This document shows, in pieces, positions 1 through 6,221 of a DNA stretch of 6,607 nucleotides. A program made the position numbers and the translations under genes. The stretch spans positions 1 to 6,607 of the forward strand of contig JAQQAK010000132.1 of NCBI GenBank assembly GCA_028527945.1, read 5' to 3'. The DNA is from Spirochaetaceae bacterium (GTDB lineage: Bacteria; Spirochaetota; Spirochaetia; UBA9216). The notes beneath the pieces are model-generated. The model saw only the letters and a list, made by a program, of their open reading frames with translations. It searched no databases and had not been told where the DNA came from. Within the stretch, counting starts at the first letter, position 1, and each line of letters opens with the position of its first letter.

Positions 1-1428
1 GAACTTGGCTTCTCTGTTGCTCAGAAACTTTTGGAGCTTCATGGCTCACAACTAATTGCAGAACCCTATGACGACGGTTTTGTCTTTAGATTTTTTTTAC
101 CTGAATGGAAAGGTCATGAAATAGTTCTTTCTGATGATTCTATTGATTTTAATGCTGCTCTTTCATTACAGTCTGTTCTTGATGAAATGACTTCAGACCG
201 AAATATTGAAGTTTTAATAGCTGGTAATAATGTTGAAGAACTTCAGATAATGAAGAGCCAGCTTACATCGTTAAATTATTCAGTTATACCTGTTGTCTCC
301 GGCGCGGATTTAATTGAAAAAATTGAAATATCCAAGCCTGATTTAATCGTATTAGACATTAAACTTCAGGATATTGATGGTTACGCAATGTGTACCAAAA
401 TACGACAGCAGTTTACAAAAGATCAGCTTCCTGTTGTTCTGTTAATAAATAAAGAAGATATTTCTGATGTGATGGATGGCTTAACCTCAGGCGCGAATGA
501 TTTTCTCGCAAGGCCCTATATTCAGGAAGAGTTTTTGACAAGAATTAATACTCATCTCCAGCTTTCGCGAATAAATAATGTTTACAGCAGATTTGTTCCG
601 ACAGAGTTCCTTTCATCTTTGGGGCGTAACAATATAGTTGATGTTGAACTTGGAGATCAGGTCTCACGTGAGATGACAATTCTTTTTGTTGATATTCGTT
701 CTTTTACCAGCCTTTCTGAAAATATGACTCCTGAAGAGAATTTCAAATTCATAAACTCATATTTAAGCCGCTTCAGTCCCATGATTACAAACAATGGCGG
801 TTTTGTAGATAAGTATATAGGTGATGCTATTATGGCGCTTTTTCCTGATAAGCCGGAAGACGCTCTCGCTGCGGCCAAAGAGATGATTGAACACGTTAAT
901 ATTTATAACAAGCACCGGGCAAATTGTGGATATAAAGCAATTGATATTGGTATTGGAATACATACCGGTAACATGATTCTGGGTGTTATTGGTGATGAAA
1001 AACGTATGCAGGGAACTGTTATTTCTGATGCTGTAAACTTGGCGTCCCGAATTCAGGATGTCACAAAACTTTATAAGGCTCCAGTTGTTATAAGTCATGA
1101 GACATTTGTAAAACTGGATATTCCTAATGATTATAATTACAGGTTTTTGGGAAGGGTTAAGGTTAAAGGAAAGGATAAAGCTGTTGCGTTGTTTGAAATC
1201 TTTGATGCTGATTCAGAGCAGATGTGCCAAATAAAAAATCAGACAAAAAATTATTTTGAAAATGCTGTTGTAAAATTTTCAATGCATGAATTATTGTCAG
1301 CAAAAGAACTTTTAGAGAAGGTTCTTGATATTAACCCTGACGATCCTACTGCCAAGGTCTTTCTTGAGCGTATAGAAGATATGCAAAAGGCTGAAAAGAA
1401 GGATTATACTACATCTTTGGAGGCTTAG
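1..1428 (+). CDS. Hybrid sensor histidine kinase - receiver - adenylate cyclase, C-terminal part (5' end outside window)
   Basis: The frame is open from base 1. The first residues (ELGFSVAQKLLELHGSQL) match the end of a histidine-kinase ATPase domain, so the TTG at 31 is internal and the true start lies upstream. Numbering residues from that TTG, a receiver-like domain spans about 58-180, with the phospho-acceptor aspartate at D109 (VLDI). A class III cyclase domain spans about 210-390. It has metal-binding D221 (FVDIRSFT) and D265 (GDAIMALF), K261 and T329 at the positions that select adenine, and transition-state N336 and R340 (NLASR). This complete catalytic set predicts ATP to cAMP conversion on the cytoplasmic side. 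The tail at about 400-452 looks like a TPR-type helical hairpin (LLEKVLDINPDDPTAKVFLERI). The domain order suggests that a sensed signal controls cAMP synthesis. The sensor part cannot be seen. The gene converges with the MATE gene 13 nt away. Confidence is high for the cyclase and good for the truncated kinase. Confidence 0.9.
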   Translation, partial: ELGFSVAQKLLELHGSQLIAEPYDDGFVFRFFLPEWKGHEIVLSDDSIDFNAALSLQSVLDEMTSDRNIEVLIAGNNVEELQIMKSQLTSLNYSVIPVVSGADLIEKIEISKPDLIVLDIKLQDIDGYAMCTKIRQQFTKDQLPVVLLINKEDISDVMDGLTSGANDFLARPYIQEEFLTRINTHLQLSRINNVYSRFVPTEFLSSLGRNNIVDVELGDQVSREMTILFVDIRSFTSLSENMTPEENFKFINSYLSRFSPMITNNGGFVDKYIGDAIMALFPDKPEDALAAAKEMIEHVNIYNKHRANCGYKAIDIGIGIHTGNMILGVIGDEKRMQGTVISDAVNLASRIQDVTKLYKAPVVISHETFVKLDIPNDYNYRFLGRVKVKGKDKAVALFEIFDADSEQMCQIKNQTKNYFENAVVKFSMHELLSAKELLEKVLDINPDDPTAKVFLERIEDMQKAEKKDYTTSLEA

Positions 1429-1441
1429 ATAACGGTGAATA

Positions 1442-2797
1442 TTATTCCTCGCCATGAGTACTATTGGCAAAACGTTTTTTTACTGTTTTCATAAAGACTG
1501 GAATGATTGCCAGAGTTATAAAACCGCCTATGACCTCTGCTGAAGGTTGTGCCGCCATTGTCTGATTGAACCCGTAGTTTTTCAGAATGAGGATTAGCGG
1601 GACAAACAGTACCAATTGTTGTAGAGCAAAAATTAATGTTGAGGTCTTTTCCATGCCAATGGGCTGCATTGCAAAAAGGATAGTGTTGGTTGTAAAAATA
1701 AATGGGGAAGTAAGTCCCAATATAAGCATTGGAATCTTTAGTTTATCCAGAATGTTTGCGGACTCTGTAAAGACTAAACCCACAATATCCGGGCAGAATA
1801 CTAATGGCAGATTGATTATGACTGATGTTATAAAAACAATAACTGCTGACTTTTTCAGTGTTTCCATAAAGCGTTTTCTGTTTCCGGCGCCGGTACTGTA
1901 TGCCATAAGAACAAGCGCTGCATTCATAATTCCTGTCGATATAGAACTAAAAACAGAAAATATATTCTCAAATATGGTTTGAACACCCAGAGCTGAAGAG
2001 CCGAAACCCGAGATGATTTTACTCTGAATTGTTATTGTTACCGCGAGAAGAATCATTGTAAAGAATGATGGAAGACCCAGCGGCACAATCTCTTTGAAAT
2101 AGGCTTTATCAAATTTTACATTTTTAATTTTGATATGATTGCTTCTTTTTATCAGAAATGTTGCAGCAAGTACTGCTTGAAGCAGGAATGATATAAGTGT
2201 ACCCGCGACAGCACCTTCTACTCCCCAACCAAAAAATCCGAGAAAAATCCAGTTAAGAATAATATTTGCCGCAACCTGAATAATAGTAAGGCGAAGAGTT
2301 TGCCCGGAGAAACCTTCTGTATATAAAAATTTTATAAACAAGAATGAGCTCATAAAAAGCGGCAATCCAAGAGAAAAATATCTAATATACTTAACTGAAT
2401 ACATTGCTGTTTGAGCATCGAGATGGAACAAGCCTACCATTGTCTTTGCGAAGCTGAAGCAGATGATACCAAGAATTATACTCGCGGCAAGGGTTGCCTT
2501 TATTGTAAGTGACGCAGTTTTGGACGAGTTCTCATAATCTTCGGCGCCAAGATAACGCCCTATGCTTATAGATGCTCCCTCACAGAAGAGAAACGCCAGC
2601 GCGGACGCAAAAACCAGAAACGGCATAACTATGGACATTGATGCCACCGCGCTTTCTCCAAGAAACTGGCCCATAAATATTGTATCAACAACCCCGTTAA
2701 TCTCGTCAAATAATGCTGTTATAACAGCTGGAACTCCAAGTTTTAGTATTCCTTTAAAAACACCACAGGTATTCAAATCAAGTGATTTTTTCACCAT
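1442..2797 (-). CDS. MATE-family multidrug/cation antiporter
   Basis: This 451-residue protein has the usual MATE length and about twelve hydrophobic segments in two homologous halves of six. The N-terminal half carries the family pattern GVPAVITALFDEINGVVDTIFMGQFLG (first helices, about 21-47) and the motif GWGVEGAVAGT near 190-200. The second half begins near KEIVPLGLPSFF (about 235-246). MATE proteins sit in the inner membrane and export cationic drugs or metabolites in exchange for Na+ or H+. Which ion and substrate apply here cannot be read from the sequence. The overall look is closer to the MepA/DinF-like bacterial branch than to plant or animal members (inference). The start ATG at 2797 lies 2 nt after the stop codon of the DUF72 gene. 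An AAGGA ribosome site lies 9 nt upstream, inside the last DUF72 codons, so the two genes are very likely co-transcribed and translationally coupled. The ORF shows no internal disruption. Confidence 0.92.
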   Translation of the reverse strand: MVKKSLDLNTCGVFKGILKLGVPAVITALFDEINGVVDTIFMGQFLGESAVASMSIVMPFLVFASALAFLFCEGASISIGRYLGAEDYENSSKTASLTIKATLAASIILGIICFSFAKTMVGLFHLDAQTAMYSVKYIRYFSLGLPLFMSSFLFIKFLYTEGFSGQTLRLTIIQVAANIILNWIFLGFFGWGVEGAVAGTLISFLLQAVLAATFLIKRSNHIKIKNVKFDKAYFKEIVPLGLPSFFTMILLAVTITIQSKIISGFGSSALGVQTIFENIFSVFSSISTGIMNAALVLMAYSTGAGNRKRFMETLKKSAVIVFITSVIINLPLVFCPDIVGLVFTESANILDKLKIPMLILGLTSPFIFTTNTILFAMQPIGMEKTSTLIFALQQLVLFVPLILILKNYGFNQTMAAQPSAEVIGGFITLAIIPVFMKTVKKRFANSTHGEE

Positions 2798-2799
2798 TT

Positions 2800-3636
2800 T
2801 TATTCATCCTTGTTTTGTGTATCTTTCAGGTTTTCTTTATCAGGAAGGCATAAGTTTGTATGTTTGTTTATCATTTCGCGCAATTGCCGTGCGTTGGAAA
2901 TTGCATTTGCTTTATAATGATTGTTAAAAGCTATTATGAGTTTCTCAGTTTTTGCGGCTATCTCTTCTATTCGGCACATCCATAGCTGTAATTCTTTTTC
3001 CTGGTAAAGGTAGTCGAATCTACTGGTATTATCTCCGTTCCACCAGTTCTCTTTATTTCTGCCGTGGAATCTGATATAGCCCAGTTTTGACGTTGTTATT
3101 GAAGTCGCTATTGGTAAATTATCAAGCTCGGGGGTATCAGTTTGGACAAATGTAATGTCTCTTTCCTGAAAGGCTTTGTAAACTCTTTCAAGCATCCACT
3201 CTCTGTTTCTGAACTCAATGCAGAGAGGCAGCCCTTTTAATGGAGGAAGAACTTCCGCAAGATATTTTCTATTTTCCTGGGTATAGTGAAAGCTATACGG
3301 AAATTGAAGTAAGACCGCAGATAATCTATTTTCTTCACGCATGGGAGATATCGCGTGGAAAAACTCTTCGGCTCTTTCTACAGAGGAAGGGCTCCTTTCA
3401 TGTGTTATGCTCTTATGAGCTTTTATTGCAAATTGAAACCCTTTTGGTGTTTTTTGAACCATCTCTATAAGTTTGCCCCTTAAAGGCATTTGATAATAAC
3501 TGAAATTAAGTTCACAAAAGGGGAAGTGTTCAGAGTAAAATTGCAGGAAATTATCTTTTCCTGTACCGGGTGGATAAAAAGGTCCTACCCAGTCTGTGTA
3601 ATAGTAACCTGATGTACCTATAAGCACTTTAGCCAT
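2800..3636 (-). CDS. DUF72 (YecE-like) family protein
   Basis: The 278-residue soluble protein matches the DUF72/YecE family. It has the opening IGTSGY (6-11), then FYPPG (20-24), the E-L-N-x-S-Y-Y block (42-48), LLQFP (109-113), IEFRNREW (140-147), IRFHGRN (188-194) and the late NNHYKANAISNARQL block (238-252). The family is thought to fold as a TIM-type barrel and its biochemical role is not settled, so no reaction is assigned. No signal peptide or membrane segment is visible, and cytoplasmic location is expected. The start is well fixed: the conserved IGTSGY motif begins five residues after M1, and reading upstream in frame reaches a TAA seven codons before the ATG with no ATG, GTG or TTG between. 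No Shine-Dalgarno site precedes it. The last about 20 residues are lysine- and acid-rich and probably disordered. This is the first gene of the operon with the MATE transporter, and nothing in the sequence explains that pairing. Confidence 0.9.
   Translation of the reverse strand: MAKVLIGTSGYYYTDWVGPFYPPGTGKDNFLQFYSEHFPFCELNFSYYQMPLRGKLIEMVQKTPKGFQFAIKAHKSITHERSPSSVERAEEFFHAISPMREENRLSAVLLQFPYSFHYTQENRKYLAEVLPPLKGLPLCIEFRNREWMLERVYKAFQERDITFVQTDTPELDNLPIATSITTSKLGYIRFHGRNKENWWNGDNTSRFDYLYQEKELQLWMCRIEEIAAKTEKLIIAFNNHYKANAISNARQLREMINKHTNLCLPDKENLKDTQNKDE
2807..2811 (-). promoter_or_regulatory. Ribosome binding site of the MATE gene
   Basis: AAGGA on the minus strand is 9 nt before the ATG at 2797. 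It lies within the final codons of the DUF72 gene, so ribosomes finishing DUF72 pass directly over the MATE start. This supports the 2797 start and translational coupling. Confidence 0.6.
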
Positions 3637-3642
3637 AGATTC

Positions 3643-3671
3643 ATTATAGACAATTTAGTATTCTTTCTAAA
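3643..3671 (-). promoter_or_regulatory. Candidate promoter of the DUF72-MATE operon (possible leaderless transcript)
   Basis: On the minus strand there is a perfect -10 box TATAAT (3648 down to 3643). A -35-like TTTAGA (4 of 6 matches to TTGACA, 3671 down to 3666) lies exactly 17 nt further upstream. The -10 box ends only 6 nt before the DUF72 start codon, so transcription would begin at about the A of the ATG. Together with the absence of a Shine-Dalgarno site, this points to a leaderless mRNA. The box itself is clear; its use as a promoter is inferred. Confidence 0.5.
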
Positions 3672-3787
3672 GTCTGATATAAAAAATCTCAAACTTGCTC
3701 AAGGAGATGTTTTTATATAATCATACTTAATTGCTAAAAAATTGAGGTTTGATTTCTTCATTTATAACTACTTATTCCACAGTACTA

Positions 3788-3814
3788 ATTCAAATTATAC
3801 AATTTGATTTGAAT
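3788..3814. repeat. Overlapping inverted repeats in the divergent spacer
   Basis: ATTCAAAT (3788-3795) and ATTTGAAT (3807-3814) form a perfect 8-bp inverted repeat with an 11-nt centre. A second perfect repeat, TCAAATT (3790-3796) and AATTTGA (3801-3807) with a 4-nt loop, shares the left arm. The form resembles a regulator operator or a weak hairpin. In such AT-rich sequence a chance origin is quite possible. No regulator is recognised. Confidence 0.35.
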
Positions 3815-3950
3815 ATAATTTTTATCTCGGAAAGTTTTCTTATTATTTAATTTAGTTATAAAAATTTCATTAAAAACTAATTAGAAACACTCTTAGTATC
3901 TTTTGACAGGGCTTGAAATTAAAGACAAATTTTAATAAACTTCGGGGCAA

Positions 3951-3979
3951 TTGTAAAATGTGAGGATCATAGCTATAGA
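3951..3979 (+). promoter_or_regulatory. fusA: Candidate fusA promoter
   Basis: TTGTAA (3951-3956, 4 of 6 matches to TTGACA) and TATAGA (3974-3979, 4 of 6 matches to TATAAT) are separated by 17 nt. They would place the transcription start near 3986, giving a leader of about 42 nt before the fusA ATG with its ribosome site inside. The match is moderate. An upstream perfect TTGACA at 3903-3908 has no convincing -10 partner at normal spacing. Confidence 0.35.
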
Positions 3980-3988
3980 TGTTATGAT
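3966..3988. repeat. Dyad symmetry around the candidate fusA -10 element
   Basis: ATCATAGC (3966-3973) pairs with GTTATGAT (3981-3988), seven Watson-Crick pairs and one G-T wobble. The 7-nt centre TATAGAT contains the candidate -10 sequence. It could be a repressor or activator operator. If transcription started further upstream, it could instead be a small hairpin in the fusA leader. Function is inferred from position only. Confidence 0.35.
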
Positions 3989-4011
3989 TGTTTGTGGAGT
4001 ACAATTACTTT

Positions 4012-4017
4012 GAGAGG
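4012..4017 (+). promoter_or_regulatory. fusA: Ribosome binding site of fusA
   Basis: GAGAGG is 10 nt before the ATG at 4028. It supports this start over the in-frame ATG seven codons in, and gives an N-terminus of the length I recall for spirochaete EF-G. Confidence 0.6.
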
Positions 4018-4027
4018 TTAATATACA

Positions 4028-6112
4028 ATGACAACACTTGATAAAATGCGAAACATTGGTATCAGTGCGCACATCGATTCTGGAAAAACAACTCTGACAG
4101 AACGAATTCTTTTTTACTGTAACAAGATTCATGCTATCCATGAGGTTCGCGGTAAAGATGGTGTCGGCGCGACAATGGATTCAATGGAGCTGGAGAAAGA
4201 AAGAGGTATTACTATTGCTTCAGCTGCAACTAATGTTGAATGGAAAGGACATCCAATTAACATTATCGACACTCCCGGCCACGTAGACTTTACTATAGAG
4301 GTAGAAAGGGCTCTCAGAGTTCTTGATGGTGCTATTTTGGTTCTTTGTTCAGTTGGAGGTGTTCAGTCTCAGTCAATTACAGTAGACAGGCAGCTTAAGC
4401 GCTACAAAGTTCCACGTCTTGCTTTTGTTAATAAATGTGATAGAACTGGTGCTAATCCTATTAAGGTTTGCGGTCAGCTTAGAGATAAACTTGGTCTAAA
4501 TTCTGTAATGATGCAGCTTCCTATTGGTCTTGAAGACAAGCTTGAAGGTGTAATAGACCTTGTAACAATGAAGGCTGTCTACTTTAGAGGCGACAGTGGT
4601 GAGCAGATGGATATAGAAGAAATTCCTGCGGACATGATGGCTGATGCTGAAGAATATAGAGAAACAATGCTTGATGCTGTATCAATGTGTTCTGATGAGC
4701 TTATGGAAGCCATGATGGAAGAAGCTGTCACTGAAGAGCTTATTCATGCTGCTGTTAGAAAAGGAACTCTTGCAAATGAGCTTTGTCCAGTATTCCTTGG
4801 CTCAGCTTACAAAAACAAGGGTATTCAGTCCCTTCTCGATGCTGTAATTCAATATCTTCCTGAACCTCGTGATGTTGAAAACATTGCTCTCGATCTCGAT
4901 CATGATGAAACTGAGGTTAAACTTGAAGCTGACGAAAACAAACCTACAGTAGCTCTTGGGTTTAAGCTTGAAGATGGTCAGTATGGACAGTTAACATATA
5001 TTCGTGTTTATCAGGGAACTGTAAAAAAAGGCGGAGAGCTTATAAATACAAGAACCGGTAAGAAATTTAAAATTGGACGTCTTATCAGAATGCATTCTGA
5101 CCATATGGAGGATATCAACGAAGGTAAATGCGGTGATATCGTAGCTTTGTTTGGTATTGATTGTGCTTCTGGTGATACTTTTTGTGATCCGTCACTTAAT
5201 TATTCAATGACATCAATGTATGTTCCTAATGCAGTTATTTCTCTTTCAATAGAGCCTGTTGATAAAAAGGCTGCTGACAACATGGGTAAGGCCATTAACC
5301 GTTTTACTAAGGAAGACCCTACTTTTCGTTGTCATGTAGATCCTGAATCAAATCAGACTATTATAAGTGGGATGGGCGAACTTCACCTTGAGGTTTACGT
5401 TGAACGAATGAAACGAGAATACAAGGCAGAGGTTATAACTGGTCAGCCGCAGGTTGCTTATAGAGAAGCAATCAGCAAGATGGCAGATTTTAACTACACA
5501 CATAAAAAGCAGTCAGGTGGTTCCGGTCAGTACGGTCGTGTTGCAGGATTTATTGAACCGCTTGAAGAAGGCGAGTATGAGTTTGTAAACCAGATTAAGG
5601 GTGGTTCTATTCCAACAGAATATATTCCAGCCTGTGATAAGGGTTTTCAGGCATCTCTTGAGAAGGGTTCACTTATTGGTCACCCAATAGTAGGTGTTAA
5701 AGTTACTATAAATGATGGTCAGTCTCACTCAGTTGACTCTTCTGATATGGCATTCCAGCTTGCAGCGATTGGTGCTTTTAAGGAAGCATACGCAAAAGCA
5801 GGTCCTCAGATTCTTGAGCCAATTATGAAGGTTAATGTTGAAGGGCCTACAGAGTTTCAGGGAAATATCTTTGGTTCAATAAACCAGAGAAGAGGTCTGA
5901 TTGTAAGTTCTCAGGAAGAAGGTACTTATTCAACAGTAGAAGCCGAAGTTCCTTTAAGTGAAATGTTTGGATATTCTACAACACTTCGTTCTCTTACTCA
6001 GGGTAAGGCCGAGTTCTCAATGGAATTTCTTAAATATGGTAAGGTTCCTCAGAGTATTTCTGAAGAGCTTATTAAAGAATTTGAAGAAAAAAAGAGAGCT
6101 GAAAATTCATAA
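4028..6112 (+). CDS. fusA: Translation elongation factor G, spirochaete EF-G1 type
   Basis: This complete 694-residue GTPase has the normal EF-G length. It drives movement of tRNA and mRNA through the ribosome after each peptide bond. The G domain (about 1-280) carries G1 AHIDSGKT (14-21), G2 threonine T62 in RGITI, G3 DTPGH (81-85, with catalytic H85), G4 NKCD (135-138) and G5 SAYKNKG (259-265). Domain II follows (about 304-400), then III (about 401-475), IV (about 476-600) and V (about 601-685). Domain IV keeps HKKQSGG (492-498), IPTEYIP (528-534) and tip residue H567 in DGQSHSVDSSD, corresponding to the conserved translocation histidine. AHIDSGKTT in place of the common AHVDAGKTT is typical of the spirochaete and mitochondrial EF-G1 branch. 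Known biology: in Borrelia the EF-G1 paralogue translocates while a separate EF-G2 recycles ribosomes, so a second EF-G gene is expected elsewhere in the genome (inference). No neighbouring str-operon ribosomal protein or tuf gene is visible. Confidence 0.97.
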   Translation: MTTLDKMRNIGISAHIDSGKTTLTERILFYCNKIHAIHEVRGKDGVGATMDSMELEKERGITIASAATNVEWKGHPINIIDTPGHVDFTIEVERALRVLDGAILVLCSVGGVQSQSITVDRQLKRYKVPRLAFVNKCDRTGANPIKVCGQLRDKLGLNSVMMQLPIGLEDKLEGVIDLVTMKAVYFRGDSGEQMDIEEIPADMMADAEEYRETMLDAVSMCSDELMEAMMEEAVTEELIHAAVRKGTLANELCPVFLGSAYKNKGIQSLLDAVIQYLPEPRDVENIALDLDHDETEVKLEADENKPTVALGFKLEDGQYGQLTYIRVYQGTVKKGGELINTRTGKKFKIGRLIRMHSDHMEDINEGKCGDIVALFGIDCASGDTFCDPSLNYSMTSMYVPNAVISLSIEPVDKKAADNMGKAINRFTKEDPTFRCHVDPESNQTIISGMGELHLEVYVERMKREYKAEVITGQPQVAYREAISKMADFNYTHKKQSGGSGQYGRVAGFIEPLEEGEYEFVNQIKGGSIPTEYIPACDKGFQASLEKGSLIGHPIVGVKVTINDGQSHSVDSSDMAFQLAAIGAFKEAYAKAGPQILEPIMKVNVEGPTEFQGNIFGSINQRRGLIVSSQEEGTYSTVEAEVPLSEMFGYSTTLRSLTQGKAEFSMEFLKYGKVPQSISEELIKEFEEKKRAENS

Positions 6113-6167
6113 TTTGGAATGATGAAAGTTACATTTAATAAATTGTGCTTTTATCGTAACTCTGACA

Positions 6168-6207
6168 ATTGCCAAAAGCTGAAAGGCTTTTGGCAGTAGA
6201 ATTTTTT
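6168..6207 (+). terminator. Intrinsic terminator-like hairpin after fusA
   Basis: GCCAAAAGC (6171-6179) and GCTTTTGGC (6186-6194) form a perfect 9-bp stem. A T-G wobble closes a GAAA tetraloop (6181-6184), and outward pairing extends the stem to 6168-6197. Six T residues follow at 6202-6207, four bases after the extended stem. The gap makes it a slightly imperfect terminator. The T-run ends directly at the ribosome site of the next gene, so it separates fusA from the P-loop gene or works as a partial terminator. Confidence 0.7.
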
Positions 6208-6213
6208 AAGGAG
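6208..6213 (+). promoter_or_regulatory. Ribosome binding site of the P-loop gene
   Basis: AAGGAG, a near-perfect Shine-Dalgarno match, is 8 nt before the ATG at 6222. It decides the start of the downstream gene. Confidence 0.8.
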
Positions 6214-6221
6214 TTTAATAA

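Larger units (their letters stand above)
3637..4027. other. AT-rich divergent intergenic region between the DUF72 operon and fusA
   Basis: These 391 nt contain no credible coding sequence; short frames here are broken by frequent stops. The stretch is markedly richer in A and T than the flanking genes, especially about 3700-3900. It holds a leftward promoter candidate next to the DUF72 gene, a rightward candidate next to fusA, an overlapping pair of inverted repeats at 3788-3814, and a dyad around the fusA -10 candidate at 3966-3988. Two isolated TATAAT matches (3716-3721 and 3814-3819, plus strand) lack a good -35 partner at 16-18 nt. I saw no tRNA or recognisable riboswitch. Confidence 0.75.

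Noticed and set aside
763..1098. Minus-strand open frame of 111 codons inside the cyclase gene
   Set aside because: It lies antisense to the conserved cyclase catalytic core and its translation resembles no known family.
1429..1441. Bidirectional terminator between the converging genes
   Set aside because: The 13-nt gap has no stem-loop and no T-run. Any terminators must lie within the opposing coding sequences.
1587..1982. Plus-strand open frame of 131 codons opposite the MATE gene
   Set aside because: It is antisense to a clear full-length transporter and its predicted protein has no domain-like features.
2562..2927. Plus-strand open frame spanning the MATE-DUF72 junction
   Set aside because: It overlaps two well-supported genes on the other strand and has no recognisable motifs.
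3903..3936. Perfect TTGACA with TTTAAT as a fusA promoter
   Set aside because: The spacing is 22 nt, too long for a normal promoter, and hexamers at 16-18 nt match poorly.
3984..4013. Nine-codon upstream frame (MIVCGVQLL) ending at the fusA ribosome site
   Set aside because: It has no ribosome site at a workable distance, and the candidate transcription start near 3986 would fall inside its start codon.
3932..4141. Minus-strand frame across the fusA start
   Set aside because: It overlaps the conserved G1 region of fusA in antisense. Its cysteine-rich look comes from reverse-reading that region.
6190..6219. TTGGCA and TTTAAT, 18 nt apart, as a promoter for the P-loop gene
   Set aside because: Transcription would start after the ATG at 6222, which conflicts with the strong Shine-Dalgarno site. 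The TTGGCA is part of the hairpin arm.
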